Assembly: GCA_023150915.1 (NCBI GenBank)
Contig: JAKLKA010000009.1
Span: 41,835-105,834 of the forward strand
Reading direction: 5' to 3'
Length of the DNA stretch: 64,000 nucleotides
DNA from: Polyangiaceae bacterium
GTDB lineage: Bacteria > Myxococcota_A > Polyangia > Polyangiales > Polyangiaceae
The notes under the pieces were generated by a model. It saw only the letters and a list, made by a program, of their open reading frames with translations. It was not told where the DNA came from and did not search any database. Positions 37,788 to 47,245 of the stretch are shown in pieces; within the stretch, counting starts at the first letter, position 1; each line of letters begins with the position of its first letter. The translations under genes were made by a program, and so were the position numbers.

Positions 37788-38828
37788 ATGCGTCTTTCGA
37801 AATCACTTCTTCTTGCTTGGGCAGTGGGCGTGGCCGGCACAGGGTGCGGTTCCACCGACGATGGCGGACTCGCCGAGCCCGACATCGGCGTCGGCGGCGC
37901 GGCAACCGGCGGGGCTGGCGGCAGTGCGACGGGCGCGACCGGAGGCGGCGGCAGCGGCGGCGGGTTCTCGGTCGGGGGCGGAGGGCCGGGCGACGCCGGG
38001 GGCGCCAGCAGCGGTTGCCAGAAGATCGACTTCTTGTTCATCGTGGACAACTCGGCGTCGATGCAGAACGACCAGGCCAAGCTCACCGCGGCCTTTCCGG
38101 GGTTCATCTCGGCCATCGAGGCCACGGTCAATGCCGGCGGCGACTACCACGTGATGGTGACCGACACCGATGCCTGGGGGCGCTGCGACACCGCCAATCC
38201 GTGGAAGGGGATGGACCCCTCGAGCTCGCTCTGCAACGCGTACATCCAGAGCACCCAGTTCGGCGAGTGTGATCGAACCTGGGGCGCGGGGGTGGTCCAC
38301 CCTGCCGGCGCGTTCGCCAGCAACCAGTCGTGTGCGCTGCCCGCGGGCCGGCGCTTCTTGCAGCAAGGCGACTCGAACGTGGCCGGGGTGTTCTCGTGCG
38401 CTGCCAAGGTGGGCACCGCGGGGCACTCGTCCGAGCGCCCGATGGACGCCCTGGTGGCCGCGCTGGCCCCAGCGATCAACGCCACGGGAGGCTGCAACCA
38501 GGGCTTCTTGCGGGACGACGCCTTGCTGGTGGTCACGTTCATCAGTGACGACACGAACTACGAGGACCAGGGCACGCCCGAGAGCTGGTACCAGGCCGTG
38601 GTCGCGGCGAAGAAAGGCGACCCGGGCGCCGTCGCCGTGGTCGGCTTCACGCCCGTGGGCTGCGGCGGCGGCGGCAAGGCCGGGGGCAAGCACTGGGAAG
38701 AGTTCGTGAAGAAGTTCCCGTTCAACCTCCACGCGCAGGTCTGCAGCGCCGACTACGTCGAGACCTTCACCCAGGCCGTGAAGCTGGTCGACGAGAGCTG
38801 CGACAACTATGTGCCGCCGGTGAAGTGA
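37788..38828 (+). CDS. VWA-like lipoprotein
   Basis: 346 residues from the ATG at 37788 behind GGAGGC. Lipobox near residue 20 (GVAGTGC), a Gly/Ala/Thr stalk to about residue 75, then a VWA-type domain starting FLFIVDNSASMQNDQAKL with an intact D-x-S-x-S metal motif. Paired Cys are frequent (CDTANP, CNAYIQ, CDRTWG, CSADYVETF). This architecture is common in myxobacteria and likely binds ligands at the cell surface. Confidence 0.8.
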   Translation: MRLSKSLLLAWAVGVAGTGCGSTDDGGLAEPDIGVGGAATGGAGGSATGATGGGGSGGGFSVGGGGPGDAGGASSGCQKIDFLFIVDNSASMQNDQAKLTAAFPGFISAIEATVNAGGDYHVMVTDTDAWGRCDTANPWKGMDPSSSLCNAYIQSTQFGECDRTWGAGVVHPAGAFASNQSCALPAGRRFLQQGDSNVAGVFSCAAKVGTAGHSSERPMDALVAALAPAINATGGCNQGFLRDDALLVVTFISDDTNYEDQGTPESWYQAVVAAKKGDPGAVAVVGFTPVGCGGGGKAGGKHWEEFVKKFPFNLHAQVCSADYVETFTQAVKLVDESCDNYVPPVK

Positions 38829-38896
38829 GGGGCCCGCAATCGCACCCCCGGCCCTGAGCGATTCTCGGCTATCCTGCGCGCCCCCGGAGGGCACGA

Positions 38897-39856
38897 GTGG
38901 CAGCGCACGGTTCCAAGAAGGTGGTGATCCTGGCGTTGACCGCCAATTTTGGCATCGCCGCCGCGAAGTTCGTGGCCTTCATGCTCACGGCCTCGTCGGC
39001 CATGCTGGCCGAGGCGATTCACTCCTTGGCCGACACCGGGAACCAGCTGCTCTTGCTGCTGGGAATGAAACGGGCGGCGAAGCCCCCCGACGAGCGCCAC
39101 GAGTTCGGTTACAAGATGGAGAGCTACTTCTGGAGCTTCATCGTGGCGGTGATGCTCTTCTCTCTTGGCGGGCTGTTTGCCCTCTATGAGGGCGTGCACA
39201 AGGTGCACGAGTTGCGACTCGCCGTGGCTGCGGGCAAGCCCACCACCATGGATCACCCCAGCGTGGCGCTGGGCGTGCTGGTCGTCAGCATCGGGCTCGA
39301 AGGCTGGTCGTGGGTCGCGGCCACCCGCCACGTCAACCAGCTCCGGGGTGACCAGTCGCTCTTCGGATTCATTCAGGACTCGAAGGCCACCGAGATCATC
39401 GTGATCTGGATGGAAGACACCGGTGCGCTGATTGGCCTGGTCTTGGCCCTGGCGGGCGTGGTGCTCACGCTGGTCACCGGCAATCCCTTCTGGGACGCCT
39501 ATTCGACCTTCGCCATTGGGGCGCTCTTGATCGTCATCGCCTTGGTCGTCGCGCGCGAGACCAAGTCGCTGCTGATCGGCGAGCCGGCGACCAAAGAGGC
39601 GCAGGCAGCCATCCGCCAGCTGGTCACCGCGGCCGATGGCGTGAAGGGTCTGATGAACATGCGCAGCATGCAGCTGGGCGAGGACGAGTTTCTGGTGGCG
39701 TTGAAGGTCCAATGGCAGACCGGCCTCTCGGTGGACGAAGTGGCGCGCCTCACCAACCAGCTCGAGGCCGACATCCGCCAGGCCATTCCCCGGGCCCGAT
39801 TCATCTTCGTCGAGCCGGATACGTTCGACCCGGACAAGGCCAAGCCGCGCGGCTGA
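38897..39856 (+). CDS. Cation diffusion facilitator family transporter
   Basis: 319 residues from a GTG at 38897 with GGAGGG upstream. Six membrane helices; the helix 2 metal motif is HSLADTGNQ, and helix 5 carries EDTGALIGL instead of the usual H-x-x-x-D, so the metal choice may differ from zinc. The cytoplasmic C-terminal domain ends in FVEPDTFDPDKAK. These proteins export divalent metals by proton exchange. Stands alone. Confidence 0.88.
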   Translation: MAAHGSKKVVILALTANFGIAAAKFVAFMLTASSAMLAEAIHSLADTGNQLLLLLGMKRAAKPPDERHEFGYKMESYFWSFIVAVMLFSLGGLFALYEGVHKVHELRLAVAAGKPTTMDHPSVALGVLVVSIGLEGWSWVAATRHVNQLRGDQSLFGFIQDSKATEIIVIWMEDTGALIGLVLALAGVVLTLVTGNPFWDAYSTFAIGALLIVIALVVARETKSLLIGEPATKEAQAAIRQLVTAADGVKGLMNMRSMQLGEDEFLVALKVQWQTGLSVDEVARLTNQLEADIRQAIPRARFIFVEPDTFDPDKAKPRG

Positions 39857-39876
39857 GCCGCGTGGCCGCGGCCCCC

Positions 39877-41058
39877 TCAAGGGATGCGGTGAACCACCAC
39901 CGGGCTGCCGGCGCCAGCGTCGGCCGGCGCGTTGGTCACCACGAACACCGTGCTCGGACCGGGCACGGCGCTCGTGGTGAGCGTGCAGCTCTGCTTCTGT
40001 GCGATGAACGGCGAGATCACGTTCAGCCCGACCGCATCGGACGGCGCCTGGTTGTAGAGGACCGAACCGGTGGCGCTGGGTTGGGCGCTCACCGCCAGCA
40101 GCCCGGCGTTGGTGAGCAACTGGCCCATCCCACCGCTGCCGCCGCCGCCGGTGGGAACCACCACCACGCCCCCAGCCTTCACGAACGTGCCGATGGCCGC
40201 GGCCCACGCCGTGCCGGCCGCCGCCAGCGCGCCGCTCGGTGCGCCGGTCTGATCGTAGACCAAGAGCACGTCGAAGCTCTGCTTGTCGAGCTGGGCCGTG
40301 ACCTGAGCCGCGGCGTTCACGTGGGTCAGCTGAGCCGTGCGATTCTTGGCCGTGGCGGCCCAGCCGATGGCTTGGTCCACCTTGTTTTCGATGGGGTTCG
40401 GCGAGTGCTCGCCGTAGGCCAAGATGCGCACCGGGTTCGTCACCGGCAGGAAGACCGCGTTGCCGAGGAGCGCGGTCTGCGGCGACGCTTGGCTGTTTTG
40501 CTCGAAGCTCATGCAGAGCACGACCACATGGCCGGGGCTCGCCCCCACGCACTGGCTGGCCTGGCAGATGCCGCTCGGGCACTGGTTGAAGCACGCGCCG
40601 CAGTGATCGGGCTCGGTGGTGGTGTCCACGCAGCTTCCGCCGCAGTCGACCAGCGGCGGCGTGCACAGCGGCACGCAGGCGTGGCCGCCGTCGACCGGTG
40701 AGCAGACGGGAGCCGCGCTGCCGCACTGGGTGAAGCAGTCCCCGCACTGGGCTGGCGTGTCGAACGGCGGAACGCATGCCACGTCCGAGGCGTCGGCGCC
40801 GGCGTCGGCGTCGCTCGCGCCGCCATCTCCGGCCTCGGCGTCCCCGCCGTCCACGACCGCGTCCGAGTCGGACCCGTCCCCGGCATCGCTGGCGTCTGCG
40901 TCCACGGCCGAGGCGTCGCCAGCGGCCCCTCCCGTGCTGCTGCACCCACCGGGGCGACACTCGCCGCCGACCACGCCGCCGTCGCTGCACGCAGGCGGCG
41001 AAGCCAGGGCGAGCAGCGCGCACGCGATCAGCCAGCGCAGCTCCCGGGTGCTGGTCAT
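39877..41058 (-). CDS. Asp/Ala-stalk Cys-rich lipoprotein
   Basis: 393 residues. The ATG at 41058 overlaps the stop of the OmpA-like gene (ATGA). Lipobox SPPAC near residue 24, an acidic Asp/Ala-rich stalk (DASDAGDGSDSDAVVDGG), and a Cys module of the form C-G-D-C-F-x-Q-C repeated (CGDCFTQCG; CGACFNQCPSGICQASQC). The C-terminal domain (HVVVLCMSFEQNSQASPQTA, VLLVYDQTGAPSG, GGVVVVPTGGGGSG) looks like a glutamine-amidotransferase-like or flavodoxin-like sheet. Likely a surface partner of the OmpA protein. Confidence 0.72.
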   Translation of the reverse strand: MTSTRELRWLIACALLALASPPACSDGGVVGGECRPGGCSSTGGAAGDASAVDADASDAGDGSDSDAVVDGGDAEAGDGGASDADAGADASDVACVPPFDTPAQCGDCFTQCGSAAPVCSPVDGGHACVPLCTPPLVDCGGSCVDTTTEPDHCGACFNQCPSGICQASQCVGASPGHVVVLCMSFEQNSQASPQTALLGNAVFLPVTNPVRILAYGEHSPNPIENKVDQAIGWAATAKNRTAQLTHVNAAAQVTAQLDKQSFDVLLVYDQTGAPSGALAAAGTAWAAAIGTFVKAGGVVVVPTGGGGSGGMGQLLTNAGLLAVSAQPSATGSVLYNQAPSDAVGLNVISPFIAQKQSCTLTTSAVPGPSTVFVVTNAPADAGAGSPVVVHRIP

Positions 41059-42515
41059 GGCTGGCCTCCGCTCGCGGGCTCACCAGCAGCGGGCGTGCCG
41101 CCGCCTGCCGCCGGCTGGGCGGCGCCCGGTGGCCCCCCAGCGCGGCTCACTTCGCGAACCTCGCGTGTGATCGCGAACTCGACGCGTCGGTTCATGAACC
41201 AGGCCCGCTCGCTCTTCTTGTCCACCAGCGGCTTCGAGGCGCCGAAGCCCCGGGCGCTCAAGCGCTCGCGCGCGATCCCGCTCTTCACCAAGAAGTCGGC
41301 CACGCTCTGGGCGCGATCTTGCGACAGCTTCTGATTGAACCACTCGGGCCCGCGCTCGTCGGTGTGTCCTTGGACCTCGAGGTGCACGTAGGTCGGGTTG
41401 TCTTTGATGATCTGCGCCACGCGTTCGAGCAGGGCGTAGCTGACCGGCCGGATCTTCGCGCTGTTGGTCCAGAAGTGGACGCGATCGTCGAGCACGATCT
41501 TGTCGCCGACGACTCGCACCTGCTCCGAGTCGGGGCAGCCGTCCCCATCGGCATAGCCGTTCTTGGTCTCGGGCTCATTCGGGCAGAGGTCCTCGGGGTC
41601 TACGATCCCGTCCTGGTCGTTGTCGCGGTCGGGACAACCGTCGGCGTCCTCGAAGCCGTCCTTGTCTTCCGGCTCGTTCGGGCAACGGTCCTTGGGATCG
41701 AGCACGCCGTCTTGGTCGTTGTCGCGGTCGGGGCAACCGTCGGCGTCTTCGAAGCCGTCCTTGTCTTCGGCATCGAGCGGGCACTTGTCCACCGGGTCGA
41801 GGATCCCGTCTTGGTCGTTGTCGCGGTCGGGGCAACCGTCGGCGTCCTCGAAGCCGTCCTTGTCCTCCGGGTCGCCGGGGCAGCGGTCGACCGAGTCCCG
41901 GATCCCGTCGCGATCGCGATCCCCGTCGGTCTTGGTCTTCACCGCCGGATCCCAGACCGCGTGCACGCCGGCGAAAAGCACGTTGGCGTCTGCCGGGCGC
42001 AGCTCGTCGTCCGGCTGGAAGACGTGGACCAAACCAATCGCCGGCCCGATGCCGAAGCGCCCCTCGCGGAGGAACACGTCGTAGCCCACCTGGGCGTCGG
42101 CCATCAGCCGAGTGAGGCCCCCGGTTCGCACCGGGCCAACGGCCGCAGCCAGCCAGAACCCTGCGGGGCCGAAGCGAGCGGGCGTTCCGGCCGTCGCGGC
42201 AGGCCGGGCACGCACGCCCACGGCCGCATGCGCGGCCGAAGCGTCGCCCTGCGCGGCGAAGCGTGGGTCTTCGGGCTCGGCCCGCTCGCCGAGCCACAGC
42301 GCGCCGAGCTCGAGCTGCGCGCCGAGCTGGGGCACCAGGGGCAGTTCGGCCGCGGCCAGGCCGGTGGCGCCCCAGCCCAGCTCGCGTTGCTGGTGGCCGC
42401 CGACTGCGCGGGCGCCGGCGGCGGTGCCGTGGAGCCGCGGCGGGTCGGCGGCTGCTGAACCAGCCAGCGCGAGGCCGACGGCGACGCAGGCGAGACCGAT
42501 CCTCCGCTGCCGCAC
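41055..42515 (-). CDS. OmpA-family protein with thrombospondin type 3 repeats
   Basis: 486 residues from a GTG at 42515 (signal peptide IGLACVAVGLALAGSAAAD). An N-terminal barrel-like or beta domain is followed, around residues 190-310, by four calcium-binding TSP3 repeats (DRDNDQDGILDPVDKCPLDA and near copies, bases about 41570-41930), then an OmpA peptidoglycan-binding domain: VHFWTNSAKIRPVSYALLER, LEVQGHTDERGPEWFN, LSQDRAQSVADFLVKSGI. It ends in a Gly/Ala/Pro tail. It links the outer membrane to the cell wall. Confidence 0.9.
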   Translation of the reverse strand: MRQRRIGLACVAVGLALAGSAAADPPRLHGTAAGARAVGGHQQRELGWGATGLAAAELPLVPQLGAQLELGALWLGERAEPEDPRFAAQGDASAAHAAVGVRARPAATAGTPARFGPAGFWLAAAVGPVRTGGLTRLMADAQVGYDVFLREGRFGIGPAIGLVHVFQPDDELRPADANVLFAGVHAVWDPAVKTKTDGDRDRDGIRDSVDRCPGDPEDKDGFEDADGCPDRDNDQDGILDPVDKCPLDAEDKDGFEDADGCPDRDNDQDGVLDPKDRCPNEPEDKDGFEDADGCPDRDNDQDGIVDPEDLCPNEPETKNGYADGDGCPDSEQVRVVGDKIVLDDRVHFWTNSAKIRPVSYALLERVAQIIKDNPTYVHLEVQGHTDERGPEWFNQKLSQDRAQSVADFLVKSGIARERLSARGFGASKPLVDKKSERAWFMNRRVEFAITREVREVSRAGGPPGAAQPAAGGGTPAAGEPASGGQP

Positions 42516-42613
42516 CCGGGGATTGTAGCCCGGGCCAGAGCGGAATGCCCAATGCACGGCCGCGGCACCCGACCCTGCGCTCGGGAGCGCCCGCTGCACT
42601 ACACTCGGGACCG

Positions 42614-43774
42614 ATGCCTCGCGAAGTCCAAGCGCTCTTCGACTGGTTGGTGGACGGGGCTCCCGGCGCGTCGAACCCCGTCGCGGTCTTGGAGCGCTTC
42701 TGCCCCGATCTGGCTGCGGCCGGCATTCCGGTGGCGCGCATTGCCGCCTTCGTCCAGACGCTGCACCCGCACATCATGGGGCGATCGTTCCGCTGGAGTC
42801 CGGGCGCGGCCATTCAGGTGAACGAGGCGAGCCACGCCATCTTGCACACGGCAGGGTTCCTGAACAGCCCGGTCGGGCAGGTGATGCAGCACGGCCAGCC
42901 GGTGCGTCACCGGATTTCCCACGACGGGCACCACGACATCGCGGTGCTCCGCGACCTGGCCGCTCAGGGCATGACCGACTACGTCGCGCTGCCGATGCGC
43001 TTCATGAACGGCACGACGCACGCCATCACGTTCGCCACGGCAGCGCCCCAGGGGTTCTCCGACGACGACCTCGAGGCGCTGCAACTCGTCTGCCGGCCGC
43101 TCTCACGCGTGGCCGAGATCCTCGCCTTGCACCGCACGGCCGTGAACCTCCTCGATACCTACGTGGGACGAAACGCTGGCGATCGTATCCTCAAGGGGCA
43201 CATCTTGCGCGGCGACAGCGAGCTCATCCGCTGCGTGATCTGGTTCTCGGATCTGCGCGGCTTCACCAGCTTGGCAGATCGCAGCGAGCCGGGCGCGGTG
43301 ATCCGTACGCTGAACGAGTTGTTCGAGTGCCAGGTTCCGTTCATTCAAGAGCACGGCGGAGAGGTGCTGAAGTTCATCGGGGACGGCCTTCTGGCCATCT
43401 TCCCCATCTCGCGGGACGACACCAAGGCGGCGTGTGCGAGCGCGCTCGGCGCAGCCGACCAGGCGTTTGCCGCGCTGGCGAAGCTGAACGAAGCACGCAC
43501 CCCCCAGGGCGAAGCGCCGCTTCGCTTCGGCCTCGCCCTGCACGTGGGCGACGTGACCTACGGCAACATCGGCGGCGCGAACCGCCTCGACTTCACCTGC
43601 ATCGGGCCGGCGATCAATCTGGCCGCGCGCCTCGAGGCTCTGGCAAGCCGGCTGGGGAAGCAGCAGCTGCTCAGCGCCGAGCTGGTCGCGCACGTTGCGC
43701 GCCCGGTGGTGTCCTTGGGCGAGCACGAGCTGAAGGGCGTGAGCGCCAGGCAGACGGTCTACGAGCTGGGTTGA
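42614..43774 (+). CDS. Class III adenylate cyclase with N-terminal sensor
   Basis: 386 residues from the ATG at 42614. The N-terminal half (residues 1-190) is a GAF-like domain. The catalytic domain shows metal Asp in WFSDLRGFTSLAD, the second Asp in LKFIGDGLLAIF with the adenine-selecting Lys, and DFTCIGPAINLAARLE with the purine Asp and transition-state Asn/Arg, so all catalytic residues are present and ATP is the likely substrate. Cytoplasmic; makes cAMP. Confidence 0.88.
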   Translation: MPREVQALFDWLVDGAPGASNPVAVLERFCPDLAAAGIPVARIAAFVQTLHPHIMGRSFRWSPGAAIQVNEASHAILHTAGFLNSPVGQVMQHGQPVRHRISHDGHHDIAVLRDLAAQGMTDYVALPMRFMNGTTHAITFATAAPQGFSDDDLEALQLVCRPLSRVAEILALHRTAVNLLDTYVGRNAGDRILKGHILRGDSELIRCVIWFSDLRGFTSLADRSEPGAVIRTLNELFECQVPFIQEHGGEVLKFIGDGLLAIFPISRDDTKAACASALGAADQAFAALAKLNEARTPQGEAPLRFGLALHVGDVTYGNIGGANRLDFTCIGPAINLAARLEALASRLGKQQLLSAELVAHVARPVVSLGEHELKGVSARQTVYELG

Positions 43775-44055
43775 AGCGCCCGGGTCGCGCCGGCGCTCGC
43801 TCAACACCGTTGGGCAGAACTCGAACAACTTCGAGCGGACGGCGTCCTTGGCCTGCCGTCTCGCATCCGGTGCAGTCCGAACACGGCCTCGTTTCATGGC
43901 TTTGGGACACGCAGGCATCACCCCAATCAGGACGCCGGGCGTGTCGCGGTGCTGGGCCTGCGCGCATCGCCTGGCGGCGGGCGGTCCCCAATAAGTCACC
44001 CTCGCATTGCGCTTGACGCGCGGCGATAATCCACCGGCTGAAGCGAGGAGGACCC

Positions 44056-44700
44056 GTGGAATTCGCGAAACACTTTGTCGCACTGGTGAAAATGTCGCGC
44101 CGCGCTCTGGCGATGAGCTTCGCCCTATCCGGGGTGCTCGTCGCCGTCGCTTGTTCAGAAGACGACGAAGCGGATGGCACGCCCGCCTCGGGTGGGGCCG
44201 CGGGAGCGACGGCCGACGGTGGGGCTGCGGGTAAGCCCACCGACAGCGGCACCGCCGACGCGAAGCCCGACGCGACCTGTTCCGATGCCGGAGGCCCGTT
44301 GGTTTGCCCATCCCTTCTCGCCGGGGCGAGCTTTTCTGCGTCACCCGCCATCGTGAAGCTGCCGCTGCCGTCGCTTCCGAACGTCGTCAGTGGGACATAC
44401 GACGCGAGCGCGTACTTCGAAGGCGGGAACAGCGGCACCGAGTGGCTGAGCGGTTCCGTGACCGTCGCGCCTGGGGGCCTCGAGCTTGCGCTCGACGTGC
44501 CGGCCGGCGCCGGCACCATTGTGCAGATCGAAGTGTGCGCCCTCGATCTCGTCGACGCCTGCGGTGCCCATCACGTGCTCGACCGGTTCGCCACCGACGA
44601 TGCCGGCAAGCGCGCCGACCTTCCACGCTTCGAGCTCGGCGACGCGGGGGCGACTTACGCTCCATCTTGCCGGATGGACTACGACCTGTGCAATGACTGA
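44056..44700 (+). CDS. Small lipoprotein
   Basis: 214 residues from a GTG at 44056 with GAGGAGG upstream. The hydrophobic segment ends in LVAVAC (Cys33), then a Gly/Ala/Asp-rich linker and a beta domain with four Cys (VCALDLVDACGA, PSCRMDYDLCND). Unrecognised; first gene of the accessory right part. Confidence 0.65.
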   Translation: MEFAKHFVALVKMSRRALAMSFALSGVLVAVACSEDDEADGTPASGGAAGATADGGAAGKPTDSGTADAKPDATCSDAGGPLVCPSLLAGASFSASPAIVKLPLPSLPNVVSGTYDASAYFEGGNSGTEWLSGSVTVAPGGLELALDVPAGAGTIVQIEVCALDLVDACGAHHVLDRFATDDAGKRADLPRFELGDAGATYAPSCRMDYDLCND

Positions 44701-45267
44701 CACTGCCGGCGTTCTCGTGCCGGTTTTCGGCTGCGCGCCGCCGATGGAAATTCCCCCGCTGCAGGGTGTGTCCGCAGTCCCAGGGTTCGCCGCCGCTGTG
44801 CCCGTCGTTAGCGCGCGGAGTCGGGCAATCGCGGTTGCTCGTGCCGGTGCCGCTCATCGCTGAGTGCTGGAAGGCTCGCACGGACGCCCGTGCGCGCCTC
44901 CTCGAAGCTCGCGCCGGGGCTGGCAGATGGCGAAATAGGGAGCTCGCCTCTCGGGCGTTGCCAAGTCGCGTGGTAGAGACGGGAATGCGGTTCGGCGTTC
45001 TGGTTCTGGTTCGGTGGAGTGACTGGCCTCGAGCTCGTGACTGAGACCAGCCAGAAGTGGACCTACCTCGGCGCCCGCGTCCCGGACATGCAGGCGGCGC
45101 TGCGGGTGCAGGGGCTCGCGCAGAAGCTGCCCGGCGCCAAGCCAGCCATCTTCTGCCACGAGCCGAAGGTCGCGAAGAAGATCTCGTTCGAGTGAACGAA
45201 GCCGAGCCTGGGACGCCGAGCGCGAGCCCCGTCTCCAGCCAACGCTCGCGAGCCGCGCCTGGCTCGC
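44701..45267. other. Gene-poor stretch
   Basis: Apart from the small open frame at 45019-45195 I see no gene, clear promoter, tRNA or long repeat here. Confidence 0.5.
45019..45195 (+). CDS. Small ORF, possibly a gene remnant
   Basis: 58 codons from a GTG, reading TETSQKWTYLGARVPDMQAA and GAKPAIFCHEPKVAKKISFE. The composition looks protein-like but there is no ribosome site and no family I know. It could be the C-terminus of a lost gene. Confidence 0.25.
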   Translation: MTGLELVTETSQKWTYLGARVPDMQAALRVQGLAQKLPGAKPAIFCHEPKVAKKISFE

Positions 45268-45669
45268 CTACAGTGCCTCGCGCCTGATGCCATCGATCAC
45301 CTCGAAGCCACGATCGAACGTGGCGATGCGCTCGACCCCCGCATTCAGCATCACCGCGGCGTGCAGGGCGTCGCGTGCCGACACGTTGGTCCCGCCGCAG
45401 AGAATGTCCCGCGCCCGATCCGTGTCGGCGAGCGTGACGGGAAGGACCACGGGGCAGATCTGCACGAATAGATCGTACACTTGTCGGGCCAGATCCAGGC
45501 GCCGGAGACTCGCGTAGCGATACAGGATTTCCTGCAGAACCTCCACGCTGGTACACGCTTCGAGCTCTCCCACTCGGACACGTTCGAGCAGGCGCTGAGA
45601 AGGCGCACGGTTGGGATGCTCACGCCCGGCGACGTACATCGGAATGTTGGAGTCTATGAAAACGGTCAA
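45268..45669 (-). CDS. vapC: VapC-type PIN-domain toxin
   Basis: 133 residues from a TTG at 45669 that overlaps the antitoxin stop (TTGA). The four acidic PIN residues are visible: FIDSNIPMY, SVEVLQEIL, SARDALHAAVM and IATFDRGF. VapC toxins are ribonucleases that cut tRNA or rRNA and are silenced by the antitoxin. The pairing with the upstream ribbon-helix-helix gene is the standard arrangement. Confidence 0.88.
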   Translation of the reverse strand: MTVFIDSNIPMYVAGREHPNRAPSQRLLERVRVGELEACTSVEVLQEILYRYASLRRLDLARQVYDLFVQICPVVLPVTLADTDRARDILCGGTNVSARDALHAAVMLNAGVERIATFDRGFEVIDGIRREAL

Positions 45670-45893
45670 TTTCGACCCGCCTCGATCTCGGCGAGCATCT
45701 CCTCGATATCGGCGGTCGGCGCTCCCAGCCCCGCGAGCTTCTCGACCGGATCGGCCGCCTGCCGAGGCTCGGCGAGCGCCCGCTCGATGGCCCGTCGCAC
45801 CCATTCGCCTTTCGACATCCGAGCGCGCTGTGCTGCCTTCGTGACGCGAGCGTCGAGCTTGTCAGGGACCAGTACCTGAAGCCGGTGACTCAT
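45666..45893 (-). CDS. vapB: CopG/ribbon-helix-helix antitoxin
   Basis: 75 residues. The N-terminal RLQVLVPDKLDARVTKAAQR and ARMSKGEWVRRAIERALAE form a ribbon-helix-helix DNA-binding domain; the acidic C-terminus (DPVEKLAGLGAPTADIEEML) would wrap the toxin. Overlaps the toxin start by four bases and would autoregulate the operon. Confidence 0.85.
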   Translation of the reverse strand: MSHRLQVLVPDKLDARVTKAAQRARMSKGEWVRRAIERALAEPRQAADPVEKLAGLGAPTADIEEMLAEIEAGRN

Positions 45894-46025
45894 ATGAGCA
45901 GGCTAACATGCGTCACTACTTCGAGCCAGGACCCTGACCCCTGAGCTCCGGCGCTGATCAGCCGATTCGCCAGCCGATGTCCGGAGGCGGGAAGCGAGGA
46001 CCCTGTGCCGGCGCTGGGCGCGGGC

Positions 46026-46586
46026 TCAGTGGTACGAAACGCCGCCCGGGAGCCGGCCCGTGCGAACGGTGGCGCGTACGCCGCAAGGGACCTCGAGCTC
46101 GTGCTTCTGATCCCCGCACTCGACCCGGAGTGTGGCCTCGCCCAGATCCAGGGTGCAGAGCGAGGTCTTGGTCTCCCGCCCCTTGCAGCTCAGGGTGAAG
46201 CGAGTGGGTTCGGCGGTCGCGTCCAAGCTGCACCACGAGTAGATCGCGCTCGCGCGCGGCATCGGGATTCTGCGCCCGCGAAACGAGCCGTTGAACGACG
46301 TGCCGACGGGGCTTCCTGGCGACGCCACGAAGACTTGCGTGTACATGATGCTCACCGGACTGTCCTTCGGGACACCCGCGTCGGGGCAACGAGCTTGGGC
46401 GCTCACTCCGGACGCGCTCGCGCTTGGCAGCGGCGCCGCGACCAGGGGCGCGCTCGCGCTTGGCAGCGGCGAGGCGGTGCCGGCCGTGGACGACGCGCGT
46501 GCCTGCGCAGACGGGGCCGGCGACTCGCGAGCTGGCTCGCGGCAAGAGGCCACGAAGATCAGCACGACGCCTGCGCTTCGCCACAT
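46026..46586 (-). CDS. Small lipoprotein
   Basis: 186 residues. Signal MWRSAGVVLIFVASC with lipobox at Cys15, a Ser/Ala/Pro linker containing the repeat PLPSASA twice, and a beta domain with several Cys (YSWCSLDATAEPTRFTLSCK, LCTLDLGEATLRVECGDQK). Not recognised. Confidence 0.65.
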   Translation of the reverse strand: MWRSAGVVLIFVASCREPARESPAPSAQARASSTAGTASPLPSASAPLVAAPLPSASASGVSAQARCPDAGVPKDSPVSIMYTQVFVASPGSPVGTSFNGSFRGRRIPMPRASAIYSWCSLDATAEPTRFTLSCKGRETKTSLCTLDLGEATLRVECGDQKHELEVPCGVRATVRTGRLPGGVSYH

Positions 46587-47116
46587 CCGCTCAGACTAGT
46601 CGCAACGCCTAGCACCGCGGAAGGTACGTGGTCTTGGAGGGCTCCCCGGCGAAGCTGCCGCCGGGCCCGTCAGCCCGCTCGAGCATGCGCCGAGGGACGG
46701 CTCCGTAGCAATCTCGCGACGCCGCGCGCACTTGACCAGGACGATCCCCAAGCGTACGATGGCTTCATTCTGCGACTGGAAGTGACCGGCTCTTAGACCC
46801 CGTTTCTCAGGCCAAATTGCCGCAAAAACCCGGTGCGCCGCGGCTTCGAGCGCGAAGAGCCCGGGTCACACTTCATCCAGGCGAGCACGCTCGTGCTCCG
46901 CTACGCTCTCGACACAGCGGGGTAGTAGGAGTGGCCCCTACGCCGGGATAGCCTCCCGGAGACGCTCGTTCGATCCGAGCCCCCGCAACCGAGCGACGCC
47001 CGGAGCGCGCGGACCTCCCGCCGCACGCACGTGTCCTGCCCGCTCACCCACGCCCGCGCTCTGGCGCGGCCACGCACGACTTTGTCTTTTTGAAAAACGA
47101 AAACGAGCAAACGAAC
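46587..47116. other. Intergenic stretch with possible remnants
   Basis: 530 bases without a convincing gene. Two short plus-strand runs, DQDDPQAYDGFILRLEVTGS (ends 46796) and GFEREEPGSHFIQASTLVLR (near 46840), look like debris of coding sequence. An A/T-rich TTTTTGAAAAA lies at 47087-47097 just before the next small ORF. Confidence 0.3.
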
Positions 47117-47245
47117 ATGATCCCCGGCCCCTCGCGCTGCATGAAGCGCATCGAGTGGACTCCCGAGGCGTATCGCGACGCCATCGTGCAGGCGCTCCAT
47201 GCAGAGTACGCTCGACCGGCCGCCGGTCGGGAAGCATCACCTTGA
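47117..47245 (+). CDS. Small ORF coupled to tatD
   Basis: 42 codons from an ATG at 47117; the stop TGA overlaps the TTG start of tatD (TTGA), a typical coupling signal. The central part KRIEWTPEAYRDAIVQALHA is a plausible amphipathic helix. It may be a leader peptide that controls tatD translation or a small protein; I do not recognise it. Confidence 0.4.
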   Translation: MIPGPSRCMKRIEWTPEAYRDAIVQALHAEYARPAAGREASP

